64,000 nt of DNA from RFSX01 sp964567435. Lineage in GTDB: Bacteria; Bacteroidota; Bacteroidia; Chitinophagales; Saprospiraceae. The translations under genes and the position numbers were made by a program. Shown piece after piece: positions 8,800-17,093 of the stretch; within the stretch, counting starts at the first letter, position 1, and each line of letters starts with the position of its first letter. The stretch covers positions 1 to 64,000 of the forward strand of contig CAZMMQ010000004.1 in the NCBI GenBank assembly GCA_964567435.1, in the 5' to 3' direction. A model generated the notes under the pieces. The model saw nothing but the letters and a program-made list of their open reading frames with translations, was not told the DNA's origin and did no database searches.

Positions 8800-11559
8800 A
8801 TGGCAAAACGCCTAATCAAAATTGCTAAAGAATTAAATGTCGGAACGGCTACGATAGTCGATTTCCTGAACGAGAATGGTTTTGAAATAGATAACAAGCC
8901 AACTTCAAAGGTATCTGACGATATGTATGATGCTCTACTTAAAGAGTTTTCGTCGTCGATGGCTGTTAAAGAGAAAGCAGACCAATTAATTATTGGTACT
9001 CGTCAGGAAGAAAAGACTGTAGAAGTCATAGCACCTCCACCCCCACCTCCACCTCCACCTCCAATTATCAAAAAGGAAGAGAAGCCAGTAGAAAAGGTAT
9101 TAGAAGAGCCTGTAGTCGAACCTGAGGTTGTTTCTGATCCTGAGCAAATTTCACCACCAGTAGAGGAGAAAAAAGAGGAAGAGGTTATCAGGGCAACTAT
9201 AGAGAAAAAAGAACTAAAAGTTGTAGGAAAGATTGATTTAGATGCCACCAAGCCAAAGCCTAAAAAGAAGGAGACTAAAAGTGTAAAGGATAAAGAGCCA
9301 GAGCAGAAAGCACCTCCAGTAATTAAGAAAGAAGAGCCTGAAGTGATAGCCACTAAAGCACCACCTGAAGAAATGGTTAGAGCTGAAACTCCTCAACTTC
9401 AGGGATTAAAAATTCAGGGTAAAATTGACATAGCTAAGTTTGATAAGCCTGAAAAGAAAAAGGATGATAAGCCAGCAGCTGGCCAGCCAAACAAAGGGAA
9501 GAATCAACAGAAAAACCAGAACCAGAATAAAAGAAAGCGTACCCGTAAAAAAGTAACTGCGCAATCTTTCTTGAAAAGAAATCGTGATAACAGAGGTAAT
9601 AAAGGCGGGAACAAGAAAAGCGATGAGATTAAAACTGTCTCTAAAAAAGAGATAGAAGAAAAAATCAAAGCAACCATGGCCAGAATCTCTGGTGGTGGTG
9701 GAAAGAAGAACAGACAGAAGATAAGAAGAGATAACAGGGCGGATAAGAGAGAAAAGCAAGAGGCAAAAGAGCTTGCAAGTGTAGACTCTAAATTAAAAGT
9801 AACAGAATTTATTTCTGCTTCTGAGCTAGCGTCCTTAATGGATGTAACAGTCGCGGACGTCATTATGAAATGTATGAACGTCGGTGTGATTGTATCTATT
9901 AATCAGAGAATGGATGCAGAGATTATAGAGTTGGTGGCCGGTGAGTTTGGGCATGAAGTTGAATTCATAGGCGTAGAAGAGCAAGTAGATGAATCCGAAG
10001 TTGAAGAGCTAGATGATCCTAAAGACTTGGTTGGCAGAGCGCCGATAGTCACTGTAATGGGGCACGTAGATCACGGTAAGACGTCACTATTAGATTTCAT
10101 TAGAGAAGCCAATGTAGCCAGTGGTGAGGCTGGAGGAATCACACAGCACGTTGGTGCTTATTCTGTGCCAGTCGGAGATCAGATGATTACCTTCTTAGAT
10201 ACACCAGGTCACGAAGCATTTACAGCCATGAGAGCCAGAGGGGCAAAGGTGACTGATATCGTTGTCGTAATTGTAGCAGCAGATGATCGTATAATGCCTC
10301 AAACTAAAGAGGCAATCTCGCATGCACAAGCTGCAGGAGTGCCTATTGTATTTGCGATAAATAAGATAGATAAGGACGGTGCTGACCCTACAAGAATTAA
10401 GCAAGGTCTTTCAGAGATGAATATTCTTGTAGAAGAGTGGGGTGGAAAATATCAGTCACAGGATATTTCTGCCAAAGCAGGTACCAACATAGATATATTA
10501 TTAGAGAAGATACTCCTAGAAGCAGAATTGCTGGAGCTTAAAGCTAATCCTGATAAGAATGCTCTTGGTACAGTCGTGGAGGCTTCTTTGGATAAGGGTA
10601 GAGGATACGTGACTAAGATTTTGGTCCAAGCTGGGACTTTGTCTATAGGTGATGCCTTGGTTGCAGGTGCTTATGCAGGTAAGGTGAAGGCGATGTTTAA
10701 TGATCAAGGCAAAAAAATCAAATCAGCAGGACCATCGGTGCCTGTTGCTATATTAGGTCTTGATGGTGCACCTCAGGCTGGTGAGAAGTTCAAAGTCATG
10801 GACAAGGAGCAAGAAGCCAAAGCACTTGCAACAAAGAGATCACAGATTCAAAGAGAACAAACTAACCGAGCCAGTAAGCGTATAAGCTTAGATGAAATCG
10901 GAAGAAGATTAGCGCTAGGGACATTTAAAGAGTTGAATTTGATTGTAAAAGGTGATGTGGATGGATCTATAGAGGCCTTATCTGATTCATTAATCAAGTT
11001 GACCCAAGAGACTGTGCAGGTTAATGTAATACATAAGGCTGTTGGACCTATTGCAGAATCAGATGTTTTATTAGCGTCAGCATCGGATGCCATCATCATC
11101 GGATTCCAAGTAAGACCGTCAGCTGGAGCAAGAAATCTTGCAGAAAAAGAAGGTGTACAAATCAAGACCTACTCAATTATATACGAGGTTATCGATGAGA
11201 TTAAGAAGGCCATTGAAGGTATGTTAGATACCATCAAGGAAGAGAAAGTCATGGGTAACATCGAAGTGAGAGAAATCTATAAAATCAGTAAGATTGGTAC
11301 CATTGCTGGTTGCTATGTTACTGAAGGCAAGGTTGCACGTGATTCTAGAATAAGACTTGTCAGAGATGGTATAGTGATATATCCCACCAAGGAAGGTGTC
11401 GTCGGAGAATTAAAGTCTCTTAAGAGATACAAGGATGATGTCAAGGAAGTGAAATCAGGTATGGAGTGTGGTCTATCGGTCAAGAACTATAATGATATCA
11501 AAATAGGGGATATAATCGAAGCTTATGAGATTATAGAAACCAAGCGTACATTGGAGTAA
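8800..11559 (+). CDS. infB: Translation initiation factor IF-2
   Basis: GTPase that delivers fMet-tRNA to the ribosome. A short N-terminal IF2-N motif (about 1-55) is followed by a long, charged, low-complexity linker with ten consecutive prolines at 79-88 and many Lys/Glu. A second IF2-N-like segment lies at about 330-390. The G domain has GHVDHGKT at 421-428, DTPGH at about 467 and NKID at about 522, followed by domains II, III and the fMet-tRNA-binding domain IV. At 919 residues it is normal for the phylum. Ten bases before the next gene. Confidence 0.97.
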   Translation: MAKRLIKIAKELNVGTATIVDFLNENGFEIDNKPTSKVSDDMYDALLKEFSSSMAVKEKADQLIIGTRQEEKTVEVIAPPPPPPPPPPIIKKEEKPVEKVLEEPVVEPEVVSDPEQISPPVEEKKEEEVIRATIEKKELKVVGKIDLDATKPKPKKKETKSVKDKEPEQKAPPVIKKEEPEVIATKAPPEEMVRAETPQLQGLKIQGKIDIAKFDKPEKKKDDKPAAGQPNKGKNQQKNQNQNKRKRTRKKVTAQSFLKRNRDNRGNKGGNKKSDEIKTVSKKEIEEKIKATMARISGGGGKKNRQKIRRDNRADKREKQEAKELASVDSKLKVTEFISASELASLMDVTVADVIMKCMNVGVIVSINQRMDAEIIELVAGEFGHEVEFIGVEEQVDESEVEELDDPKDLVGRAPIVTVMGHVDHGKTSLLDFIREANVASGEAGGITQHVGAYSVPVGDQMITFLDTPGHEAFTAMRARGAKVTDIVVVIVAADDRIMPQTKEAISHAQAAGVPIVFAINKIDKDGADPTRIKQGLSEMNILVEEWGGKYQSQDISAKAGTNIDILLEKILLEAELLELKANPDKNALGTVVEASLDKGRGYVTKILVQAGTLSIGDALVAGAYAGKVKAMFNDQGKKIKSAGPSVPVAILGLDGAPQAGEKFKVMDKEQEAKALATKRSQIQREQTNRASKRISLDEIGRRLALGTFKELNLIVKGDVDGSIEALSDSLIKLTQETVQVNVIHKAVGPIAESDVLLASASDAIIIGFQVRPSAGARNLAEKEGVQIKTYSIIYEVIDEIKKAIEGMLDTIKEEKVMGNIEVREIYKISKIGTIAGCYVTEGKVARDSRIRLVRDGIVIYPTKEGVVGELKSLKRYKDDVKEVKSGMECGLSVKNYNDIKIGDIIEAYEIIETKRTLE
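9031..9063 (+). repeat. CCACCT-type tandem repeat coding polyproline in infB
   Basis: Tandem CCACCT-like units encode ten consecutive prolines of the IF-2 linker. Such a tract could change length by slippage in multiples of three without breaking the frame. Confidence 0.8.
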
Positions 11560-11569
11560 TCCACATCCT

Positions 11570-12337
11570 ATGACGCTTACTAACTCGGAGGAACTCAAGG
11601 ATTTTCTAGATGCCAAAGTCCGAGAAGTAAATGTACCTGATTTCATACCCAATGATCCTATTCTTATCCCTCACAGCTTTAATCTTAGGCAGGATATAGA
11701 AATATCTGCATTCTGGACAGCTATGTTATCCTGGGGGCAGAGAATCACTATTATCGATAAGTCAAAGGCGCTTTTTAAACTAATGGATAATGCACCCTAT
11801 GATTTTATCAAGAATCATAAGGAAAAAGATAGAGCTCGGTTTGAGCATTTCAAACATCGGACCTTCCAATATACTGATACTCTTTATTTTCTTGAGTTTC
11901 TACAATGGTATTATAATAAGTATGATAGCCTGGAGACCATCTTTGCCAAAGGTCAAGATATGAAAACAAGTCTGATGGGTTTTCATGAGTTGTTTTTTCA
12001 TCTTCCAGATGCACCTAGAAGAACGACAAAGCATGTGGCGACACCAGCAAGGAAATCTACTTGTAAGCGACTCAATATGTTTCTGAGATGGATGGTCAGA
12101 AGAGATAAGTCAGGTGTTGACTTTGGTTTGTGGACTGATATAGACATGTCTCAGCTTATGATCCCTTTAGATGTCCATGTAGAAAGAGTTGCTAAACATC
12201 TTGGACTACTCACTAGAAAACAACGTGATTGGCAGGCTGTTCAGGAATTAACAGAGAACTTGAGACAGCTTAATACATCTGATCCTGTGAGATATGATTT
12301 CGCTTTGTTTGGGATAGGTGTGCTGGGAGAATTATGA
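11570..12337 (+). CDS. TIGR02757 family protein (DUF2400)
   Basis: Conserved Bacteroidota/Spirochaetes protein of unknown function, 255 residues. It is recognised by DPILIPHSF near residue 30, AFWTAMLSWGQR, the CKRLNMFLRWMVRRD segment and a C-terminal PLDVHVERVAKHLGLL, which resembles the helix-hairpin and DNA-glycosylase-like fold proposed for the family. It follows infB by ten bases and is probably co-transcribed. Its stop region overlaps the convergent DUF4783 gene by six bases. No function should be assigned beyond family membership. Confidence 0.85.
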   Translation: MTLTNSEELKDFLDAKVREVNVPDFIPNDPILIPHSFNLRQDIEISAFWTAMLSWGQRITIIDKSKALFKLMDNAPYDFIKNHKEKDRARFEHFKHRTFQYTDTLYFLEFLQWYYNKYDSLETIFAKGQDMKTSLMGFHELFFHLPDAPRRTTKHVATPARKSTCKRLNMFLRWMVRRDKSGVDFGLWTDIDMSQLMIPLDVHVERVAKHLGLLTRKQRDWQAVQELTENLRQLNTSDPVRYDFALFGIGVLGEL

Positions 12338-12718
12338 TTTTCGGATCTTAATATCACAAATTTTCTTGCCACTCGCTGTATTTTCCAAATGCACAAATAC
12401 CCTCAGAGTCTGATTCTGTGCATTGATTAATCTAGCGATCATATAGTTATCCTCTTTCATTGAAGATGACCCTTTATGCTTCATTTCCATTTTGATGGGC
12501 TCAAATTCATCCAAGGTACGTCTGATGACCGAAATGGCTTGATTTGCCCCTTTAATCTTCTTTTTACTCCCAATTTTTAAGGAGACATCAGAAAGCAGCA
12601 TTGATTCAATTTCAGAGAAGTCCTTTTCTTTGAATGCTTTCATGTTTACCTGAGCAGTACTAACTTGACTGACCAATATCATTGAAAGAAGTACAAATAG
12701 CTGAATATATGTTTTCAT
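12332..12718 (-). CDS. Secreted DUF4783 family protein
   Basis: A small exported protein of unknown function. I choose the start at 12718 because MKTYIQLFVLLSMILVSQVSTAQ is then a clean signal peptide; the longer frame to 12754 adds twelve unlikely residues. The mature part (about 105 residues) has the DUF4783 pattern: one small alpha+beta domain related to NTF2-like folds. The gene is monocistronic and overlaps the 3' end of the TIGR02757 gene tail to tail. Confidence 0.75.
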   Translation of the reverse strand: MKTYIQLFVLLSMILVSQVSTAQVNMKAFKEKDFSEIESMLLSDVSLKIGSKKKIKGANQAISVIRRTLDEFEPIKMEMKHKGSSSMKEDNYMIARLINAQNQTLRVFVHLENTASGKKICDIKIRKS

Positions 12719-12823
12719 TTTTGTCTTTTTATGCAGACTAGAGCCGCAATACATTGCATTAACGATAGGTTGATTGGATAAGTTTGTTTTTAGACTCTTA
12801 ATTTTTTAATTGGATCATATGTG

Positions 12824-12831
12824 TATTTTTG
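12824..12831 (+). promoter_or_regulatory. Candidate -7 element before gpmI
   Basis: TATTTTTG fits TAnnTTTG, 71 bases before the gpmI ATG. No TTG at the proper distance, so this is a weak call. Confidence 0.3.
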
Positions 12832-12902
12832 TAATATGCTCCATGCTACTCCAATGTTTACTCGCCTTTCAATAGTTTTTTGTCCAAAAATTAAGTCGTA
12901 CA

Positions 12903-14432
12903 ATGTCAGAAAATAGAAAAGCCATGCTAGTCATCTTAGATGGTTGGGGTCATGGTCAGAGACCCGAAGCTAGTGCTGTATTTCAGGCGCACACGCCTTA
13001 TATGGACTCATTATATGATGAATGGCCTCATGCAGAACTGGTGACTTACGGAGAGCAAGTCGGTCTTCCAGCTGGTCAAATGGGTAACTCAGAGGTCGGT
13101 CATCTCAATATTGGTGCAGGACGAATTGTATATCAGGCTCTAGCAAGAATTAATAAGGCCATAGCAGATAACAGTATCGCTGATAATCCCGTTGTCAAGG
13201 CTATGATTCAAAGAGCTAAAGCGGAGAACAAACCAGTCCATCTAATGGGTTTACTATCTGATGGTGGGGTACATTCTCATATCGACCACTTAATAGCTTT
13301 TTGCAAAATGATGAGCAGTCAGAATGTGAAAGTCTATGTCCATGCATTTATGGATGGTAGAGATACAAGACCAAAGTCAGGTAAAGGATATTTGAAGTCC
13401 ATGATGATGGCCCTAGAAGGTACGACAGCAAGGATCAGTACTATAATTGGGCGCTATTATGCAATGGACAGAGATAATAGATGGGAAAGGATAGCTAAGG
13501 CTTATAGTCTCATAGTCAACGGAGTCGGAGAACAAGCTGACAATCCTTTGATGGCTATTCAAACTCAGTATGACAACGATATTACAGATGAATTTGTAGA
13601 ACCAATAAAAATAGGAGATAAGGGAGAAGGACTGATTAATGAGGATGATATTGTCTTCTTTGCAAATTTTAGAACTGACAGGCCTCGCCAGCTCACAAGT
13701 GTCCTTACTCAAAAAGTACAAGATCCTAATATGACTCCATTAAGCTGTCATTTTGTGACTTTAACACAGTATGATGCAGCGTTTCAGGGTATTAACGTGA
13801 TCTTTAATAAAGAGGATATTCCAGACACCTTAGGTGATGTAGTGGCAGACAAGGGTCTTAGCCAACTCAGGATAGCAGAAACAGAGAAATATCCTCATGT
13901 ATCCTTCTTTTTCTCAGGTGGTAGGGAAGCCCTATTAGAAAGAGAAAAAAGGATTATGATCAACTCTCCTAAAGTAGCTACCTACGATCTGCAACCTGAA
14001 ATGAGTGCATATGAAGTAACGACTAAGGCGGTAAAGTCAATAAAAGAAGATAGTCCTGATCTTATCATACTGAATTATGCTAATGCAGATATGGTGGGTC
14101 ACACGGGTAGTATGTCAGCGGCTACAAAAGCAGTAGAAGTTGTGGACAGTTGTCTTGAATCACTGGTAACTAATGCGCTGCTAGAGAAATATAATATTGT
14201 AATCATTGCAGATCATGGTAACTCGGATATAATGATAAACGAGGATGGAACAGCTCATACAGCGCATACAACTAATATGGTACCAATCATTATAATTGAT
14301 GAGAGCAATAAGGGTACTTATAGCGTAACTAGTGGTAAACTAGCTGATGTCGCACCAACTATCTTAGAATTGATGAGATTGTCAAAATCAACAAACATGA
14401 CTGGAGTTAGCCTAATATCGCCAAATATATGA
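12903..14432 (+). CDS. gpmI: 2,3-bisphosphoglycerate-independent phosphoglycerate mutase
   Basis: Interconverts 3- and 2-phosphoglycerate in glycolysis/gluconeogenesis; Mn-dependent alkaline-phosphatase-superfamily enzyme. At 509 residues it is full length. Features are DGWG at residues 9-12 (metal ligand Asp), the nucleophile Ser63 in GNSEVGHLNIGAGR, MDGRDT in the transferase domain, FANFRTDRPRQL, and the C-terminal metal sites NYANADMVGHTG and IADHGNSD. Monocistronic. Confidence 0.97.
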   Translation: MSENRKAMLVILDGWGHGQRPEASAVFQAHTPYMDSLYDEWPHAELVTYGEQVGLPAGQMGNSEVGHLNIGAGRIVYQALARINKAIADNSIADNPVVKAMIQRAKAENKPVHLMGLLSDGGVHSHIDHLIAFCKMMSSQNVKVYVHAFMDGRDTRPKSGKGYLKSMMMALEGTTARISTIIGRYYAMDRDNRWERIAKAYSLIVNGVGEQADNPLMAIQTQYDNDITDEFVEPIKIGDKGEGLINEDDIVFFANFRTDRPRQLTSVLTQKVQDPNMTPLSCHFVTLTQYDAAFQGINVIFNKEDIPDTLGDVVADKGLSQLRIAETEKYPHVSFFFSGGREALLEREKRIMINSPKVATYDLQPEMSAYEVTTKAVKSIKEDSPDLIILNYANADMVGHTGSMSAATKAVEVVDSCLESLVTNALLEKYNIVIIADHGNSDIMINEDGTAHTAHTTNMVPIIIIDESNKGTYSVTSGKLADVAPTILELMRLSKSTNMTGVSLISPNI

Positions 14433-14505
14433 TTGCTTTTGTTGCAAAACACCATCCAGAACTAATGCGACTTAGGTAAATCTCGAAATAAACACTAAAA
14501 ATTAT

Positions 14506-14534
14506 TTGAATTTTGTAATATTAATTTTATCTTG
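14506..14534 (+). promoter_or_regulatory. Candidate promoter of the 28-residue ORF
   Basis: TTG at 14506-14508, a 19-base spacer, and TATCTTG at 14528-14534, one base short of the full TAnnTTTG consensus. The ORF starts 22 bases downstream. Confidence 0.5.
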
Positions 14535-14556
14535 GTTAAATCAAAATCGGATTGTT

Positions 14557-14643
14557 ATGAATATATTTTTTGGAATCGTTGCATTTTTTGCTTTGCTAGT
14601 AGCAGTTATGTACATTAACCACAAAAGAAATGTAGACGCTTAA
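14557..14643 (+). CDS. 28-residue single-span membrane protein
   Basis: ATG to TAA, 28 codons. Residues 2-20 are hydrophobic (MNIFFGIVAFFALLVAVMYI) and are followed by the basic stretch NHKRN and a short tail VDA. This is the profile of a small one-span inner-membrane protein with its charged end in the cytoplasm. It has a promoter-like sequence 22 bases upstream and a strong terminator about 70 bases downstream, with no other gene between, which argues for real expression. I do not recognise the family. It could be a subunit of a larger membrane complex; that is inference. Confidence 0.55.
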   Translation: MNIFFGIVAFFALLVAVMYINHKRNVDA

Positions 14644-14710
14644 TGATATGTTTGATGCCTCAGAGGCACAACATTTCAATAGTCTAATTAAACGAGCAAT
14701 TTTATTATTT

Positions 14711-14744
14711 AAGGGATTCAGTCAATGGCTGTATCCCTTTTTTT
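14711..14744 (+). terminator. Intrinsic terminator after the 28-residue ORF
   Basis: AAGGGATTCAG / CTGTATCCCTT forms an 11-bp stem with one mismatch around a 7-base loop and is followed by a T run. It would end a transcript of about 200 bases that carries only the small ORF. Confidence 0.85.
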
Positions 14745-14880
14745 ATACATAATGAAATGACGAATGATTGTCATTTGTACCTTATTAATTGATTAAAAAA
14801 TTATTTAGTCAATTCAAGTTTTAATTATCAGTTGAAACTTGTAGTTTGCAGTCAGTTTAAAATCAATAGTGACCTTTTAA

Positions 14881-15058
14881 TCACTTGAGAGATAAATAAG
14901 TGAGCAGAAAGAATGCTCCACAAAAATTGAAGCATATTGGAAAGCTATTTTGGCTTTTTACCGCATAAAGATGAAATCGGCAGAGGAGGGTTTAGGCATT
15001 TTGTTGTCACCAAGGAAATGTTCTTGCCCTCCGTTTTTATTTTACCTTTTTCCGATTT
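14881..15058 (+). ncRNA. Possible structured RNA or structured leader before the helicase gene
   Basis: No ORF of note. Successive inverted repeats occur: CACTT/AAGTG (about 14882), ATGCT/AGCAT (about 14913), AAAGC/GCTTT (about 14941), then a nested set AAATCGG (14974-14980) / CCGATTT (15052-15058) enclosing GGAGGG (14985-14990) / CCCTCC (15027-15032) enclosing CATTT (14997-15001) / AAATG (15016-15020). CCCTCC is followed by GTTTTTATTTT, which could end a transcript. A 6S-like long bulged hairpin is one possibility; I cannot name a family. Spacing from a terminator on the left and a helicase promoter on the right leaves room for one small RNA. Confidence 0.3.
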
Positions 15059-15119
15059 GTACTTACTCTTTTTGATTCTCCTCCATCCACATTCCTAGTT
15101 ATATATAACAGCATAGAGG

Positions 15120-15127
15120 TACATTTG
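15120..15127 (+). promoter_or_regulatory. -7 element of the helicase gene
   Basis: TACATTTG matches TAnnTTTG exactly and lies 7 bases before the ATG, implying a nearly leaderless transcript. No clear TTG at -33. Confidence 0.45.
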
Positions 15128-15134
15128 TAGCCAA

Positions 15135-17033
15135 ATGCAAGATAATAGATATAAGCGCCTGCTCAATGCCATAGATGAGGAGAGAAAGGCAGAAGAATTA
15201 CATTATCGGAAGCTGAGTCAAGGTAAAACTATTGCAGAGAAGTTGGAATCAGGCATTGTGTGGTTTCCTGTAGTGATAGAAAAGTCAGTTTATACAGTCG
15301 GAGAACAAGTCGAACTGACCTTAGAGCGCACCAAGCATATGGATATGCCCCATAAGTTTAAAACTGGGGTTGGATGTCGGCTGTTCCGTTTTGAAGGATC
15401 TGCCGAGACAGAGTCAGTAAGAGGCATTGTCTCTAGTGTAAAAAAGAATAAGCTGTCTGTCATTCTGGGAGAACAAGTTCACTCAAAATCGGAGTTAGAT
15501 GCATTTAAGGGCTATCTGGGATTAGAACTGATCTATGATGACAGGCCATATAAAATCATGGAAGAAGCCATCAGGCGTGTTACCAAATCAGCAACACCCT
15601 ATATCTCTAATTATAAAAGTATAATTGAAAAGGAATCTGATGAGCACCTCAACCATCGTTCTGAAGGAGCCCTCTATACTATACCCACACTGAATAAGTC
15701 TCAAAATGAGGCTTTACAAGGGGCTTTGAGTTCGCCACCTATAACAATTATCCATGGTCCTCCTGGTACAGGTAAGACTACAACGCTTGTACAGCTCACT
15801 AAGGCGCTCTTGAAAGTAGAAAAGAAAATCTTGGTATGTGCACCTAGTAATAATGCAGTGGATTTGCTTGCAATAAAATTGGACGCCATTGGCATATCCA
15901 CATTGAGGGTAGGGAATGTCACCAGGATTTCTGATAGACTAAGTCATCTGACCTTGGCAGAAAAGGCTCGGCATCATGACGATTGGCAACACATCAAAAA
16001 AGTAAAAATTGAGGCCAATAATGCAATTAAGATGGCTGGAAAGCATAAGAGAACTTTTGGTCCAAAGGAAAGAGCTCATCGAAATGCCATGTACTGTGAA
16101 GCTAAGGACCTCAGGCATTGGGCAAAGGACTTAGAACAGAAACTTTTGGAGTCCATTATTACAAGCTCGCAAGCGATTTGTTCTACACTTATTGGCGTAA
16201 GTCATAAGAGCATCTCTGATTTGCATTTTGATACAGTTATAATCGATGAAGCTTCGCAAGCATTGGAACCTGAATGTTGGAATGCTATGCTTCGAGCTGA
16301 CAAGGTAATCTTTGCAGGTGATCATCTACAACTGGCACCGACAGTCAAATCTGCAGAAGCCATCAAATTAGGGTTGGCCAAAACATTGCTCACGCGACTC
16401 TCTGATAAAATATCTCATACCTATTTGTTGCGTACGCAATATCGCATGCATGCATCTATACTTTCATTCTCTAATAACCGATTCTATGACAATCAGCTCC
16501 AGTCATCGGAGAAGGTTGCTGATAGAAGTATTGATGATCGTCCATTAGAGCTGATAGATACAAGTGGGTGTGGGTTTGATGAGACACAAAATTTAAAAAC
16601 GCTAAGCCGTTATAACGAAGGAGAGTATTTTATTCTCAGAGAACATTTTCTGCAACACCAATCTATTTACAATGATCTAACCATCGGTATTATCAGTCCA
16701 TATTCAGAACAAGCAAAGTATATCACAGCTCGAATTGAAGAAGAGTCTATGTATAGAGACAAGTCAATTCAAGTCAATAGTATAGATGGATTTCAGGGTC
16801 AAGAAAAAGATATCATTTATATTACTCTCGTTAGATCTAACCAAAATGGGGAGATTGGTTTTCTTGCTGATGAACGGCGACTCAATGTGGCACTTACTCG
16901 TGCTCGTCAAAAGCTTATTGTTATTGGAGATTTTAGCACGTTGTCCCAAAGTAGCTTATTTAATGCTTTTGCAGAGCATGTAGAAAATATTGGACATTAT
17001 AGTTCAGGATGGGAGTATATGGATATGACATAG
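15135..17033 (+). CDS. SF1B DNA/RNA helicase of the IGHMBP2/Upf1-like (DNA2/NAM7) family
   Basis: ATP-dependent helicase, 632 residues. An N-terminal OB/stalk-like region (about 1-180) is followed by two RecA-like domains. Walker A GPPGTGKT is at 208-215, Walker B DEAS at 371-374, and motif III GDHLQLAPTV at about 395. The second RecA domain contains QYRMH, VNSIDGFQGQEKDIIYITLVRS and NVALTRARQKLIVIGD. Length and order match bacterial SMUBP-2-like proteins. Substrate is unknown. It stands between a possible RNA gene and nadE; the genes do not look functionally linked. Confidence 0.92.
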   Translation: MQDNRYKRLLNAIDEERKAEELHYRKLSQGKTIAEKLESGIVWFPVVIEKSVYTVGEQVELTLERTKHMDMPHKFKTGVGCRLFRFEGSAETESVRGIVSSVKKNKLSVILGEQVHSKSELDAFKGYLGLELIYDDRPYKIMEEAIRRVTKSATPYISNYKSIIEKESDEHLNHRSEGALYTIPTLNKSQNEALQGALSSPPITIIHGPPGTGKTTTLVQLTKALLKVEKKILVCAPSNNAVDLLAIKLDAIGISTLRVGNVTRISDRLSHLTLAEKARHHDDWQHIKKVKIEANNAIKMAGKHKRTFGPKERAHRNAMYCEAKDLRHWAKDLEQKLLESIITSSQAICSTLIGVSHKSISDLHFDTVIIDEASQALEPECWNAMLRADKVIFAGDHLQLAPTVKSAEAIKLGLAKTLLTRLSDKISHTYLLRTQYRMHASILSFSNNRFYDNQLQSSEKVADRSIDDRPLELIDTSGCGFDETQNLKTLSRYNEGEYFILREHFLQHQSIYNDLTIGIISPYSEQAKYITARIEEESMYRDKSIQVNSIDGFQGQEKDIIYITLVRSNQNGEIGFLADERRLNVALTRARQKLIVIGDFSTLSQSSLFNAFAEHVENIGHYSSGWEYMDMT

Positions 17034-17059
17034 ACCATTTTTTCGAACCCTATTTCATT

Positions 17060-17067
17060 TATATTTG
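17060..17067 (+). promoter_or_regulatory. -7 element of nadE
   Basis: TATATTTG, an exact TAnnTTTG match 26 bases before the nadE ATG. The -33 element is not clear. Confidence 0.45.
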
Positions 17068-17093
17068 TGGCTTATTAAATTAATTACCTTGTT

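Noticed and set aside
9406..9863. Long open frames antisense to infB
   Set aside because: They arise from the low-complexity Lys/Glu/Pro coding of the IF-2 linker on the other strand and have no signal or homology of their own.
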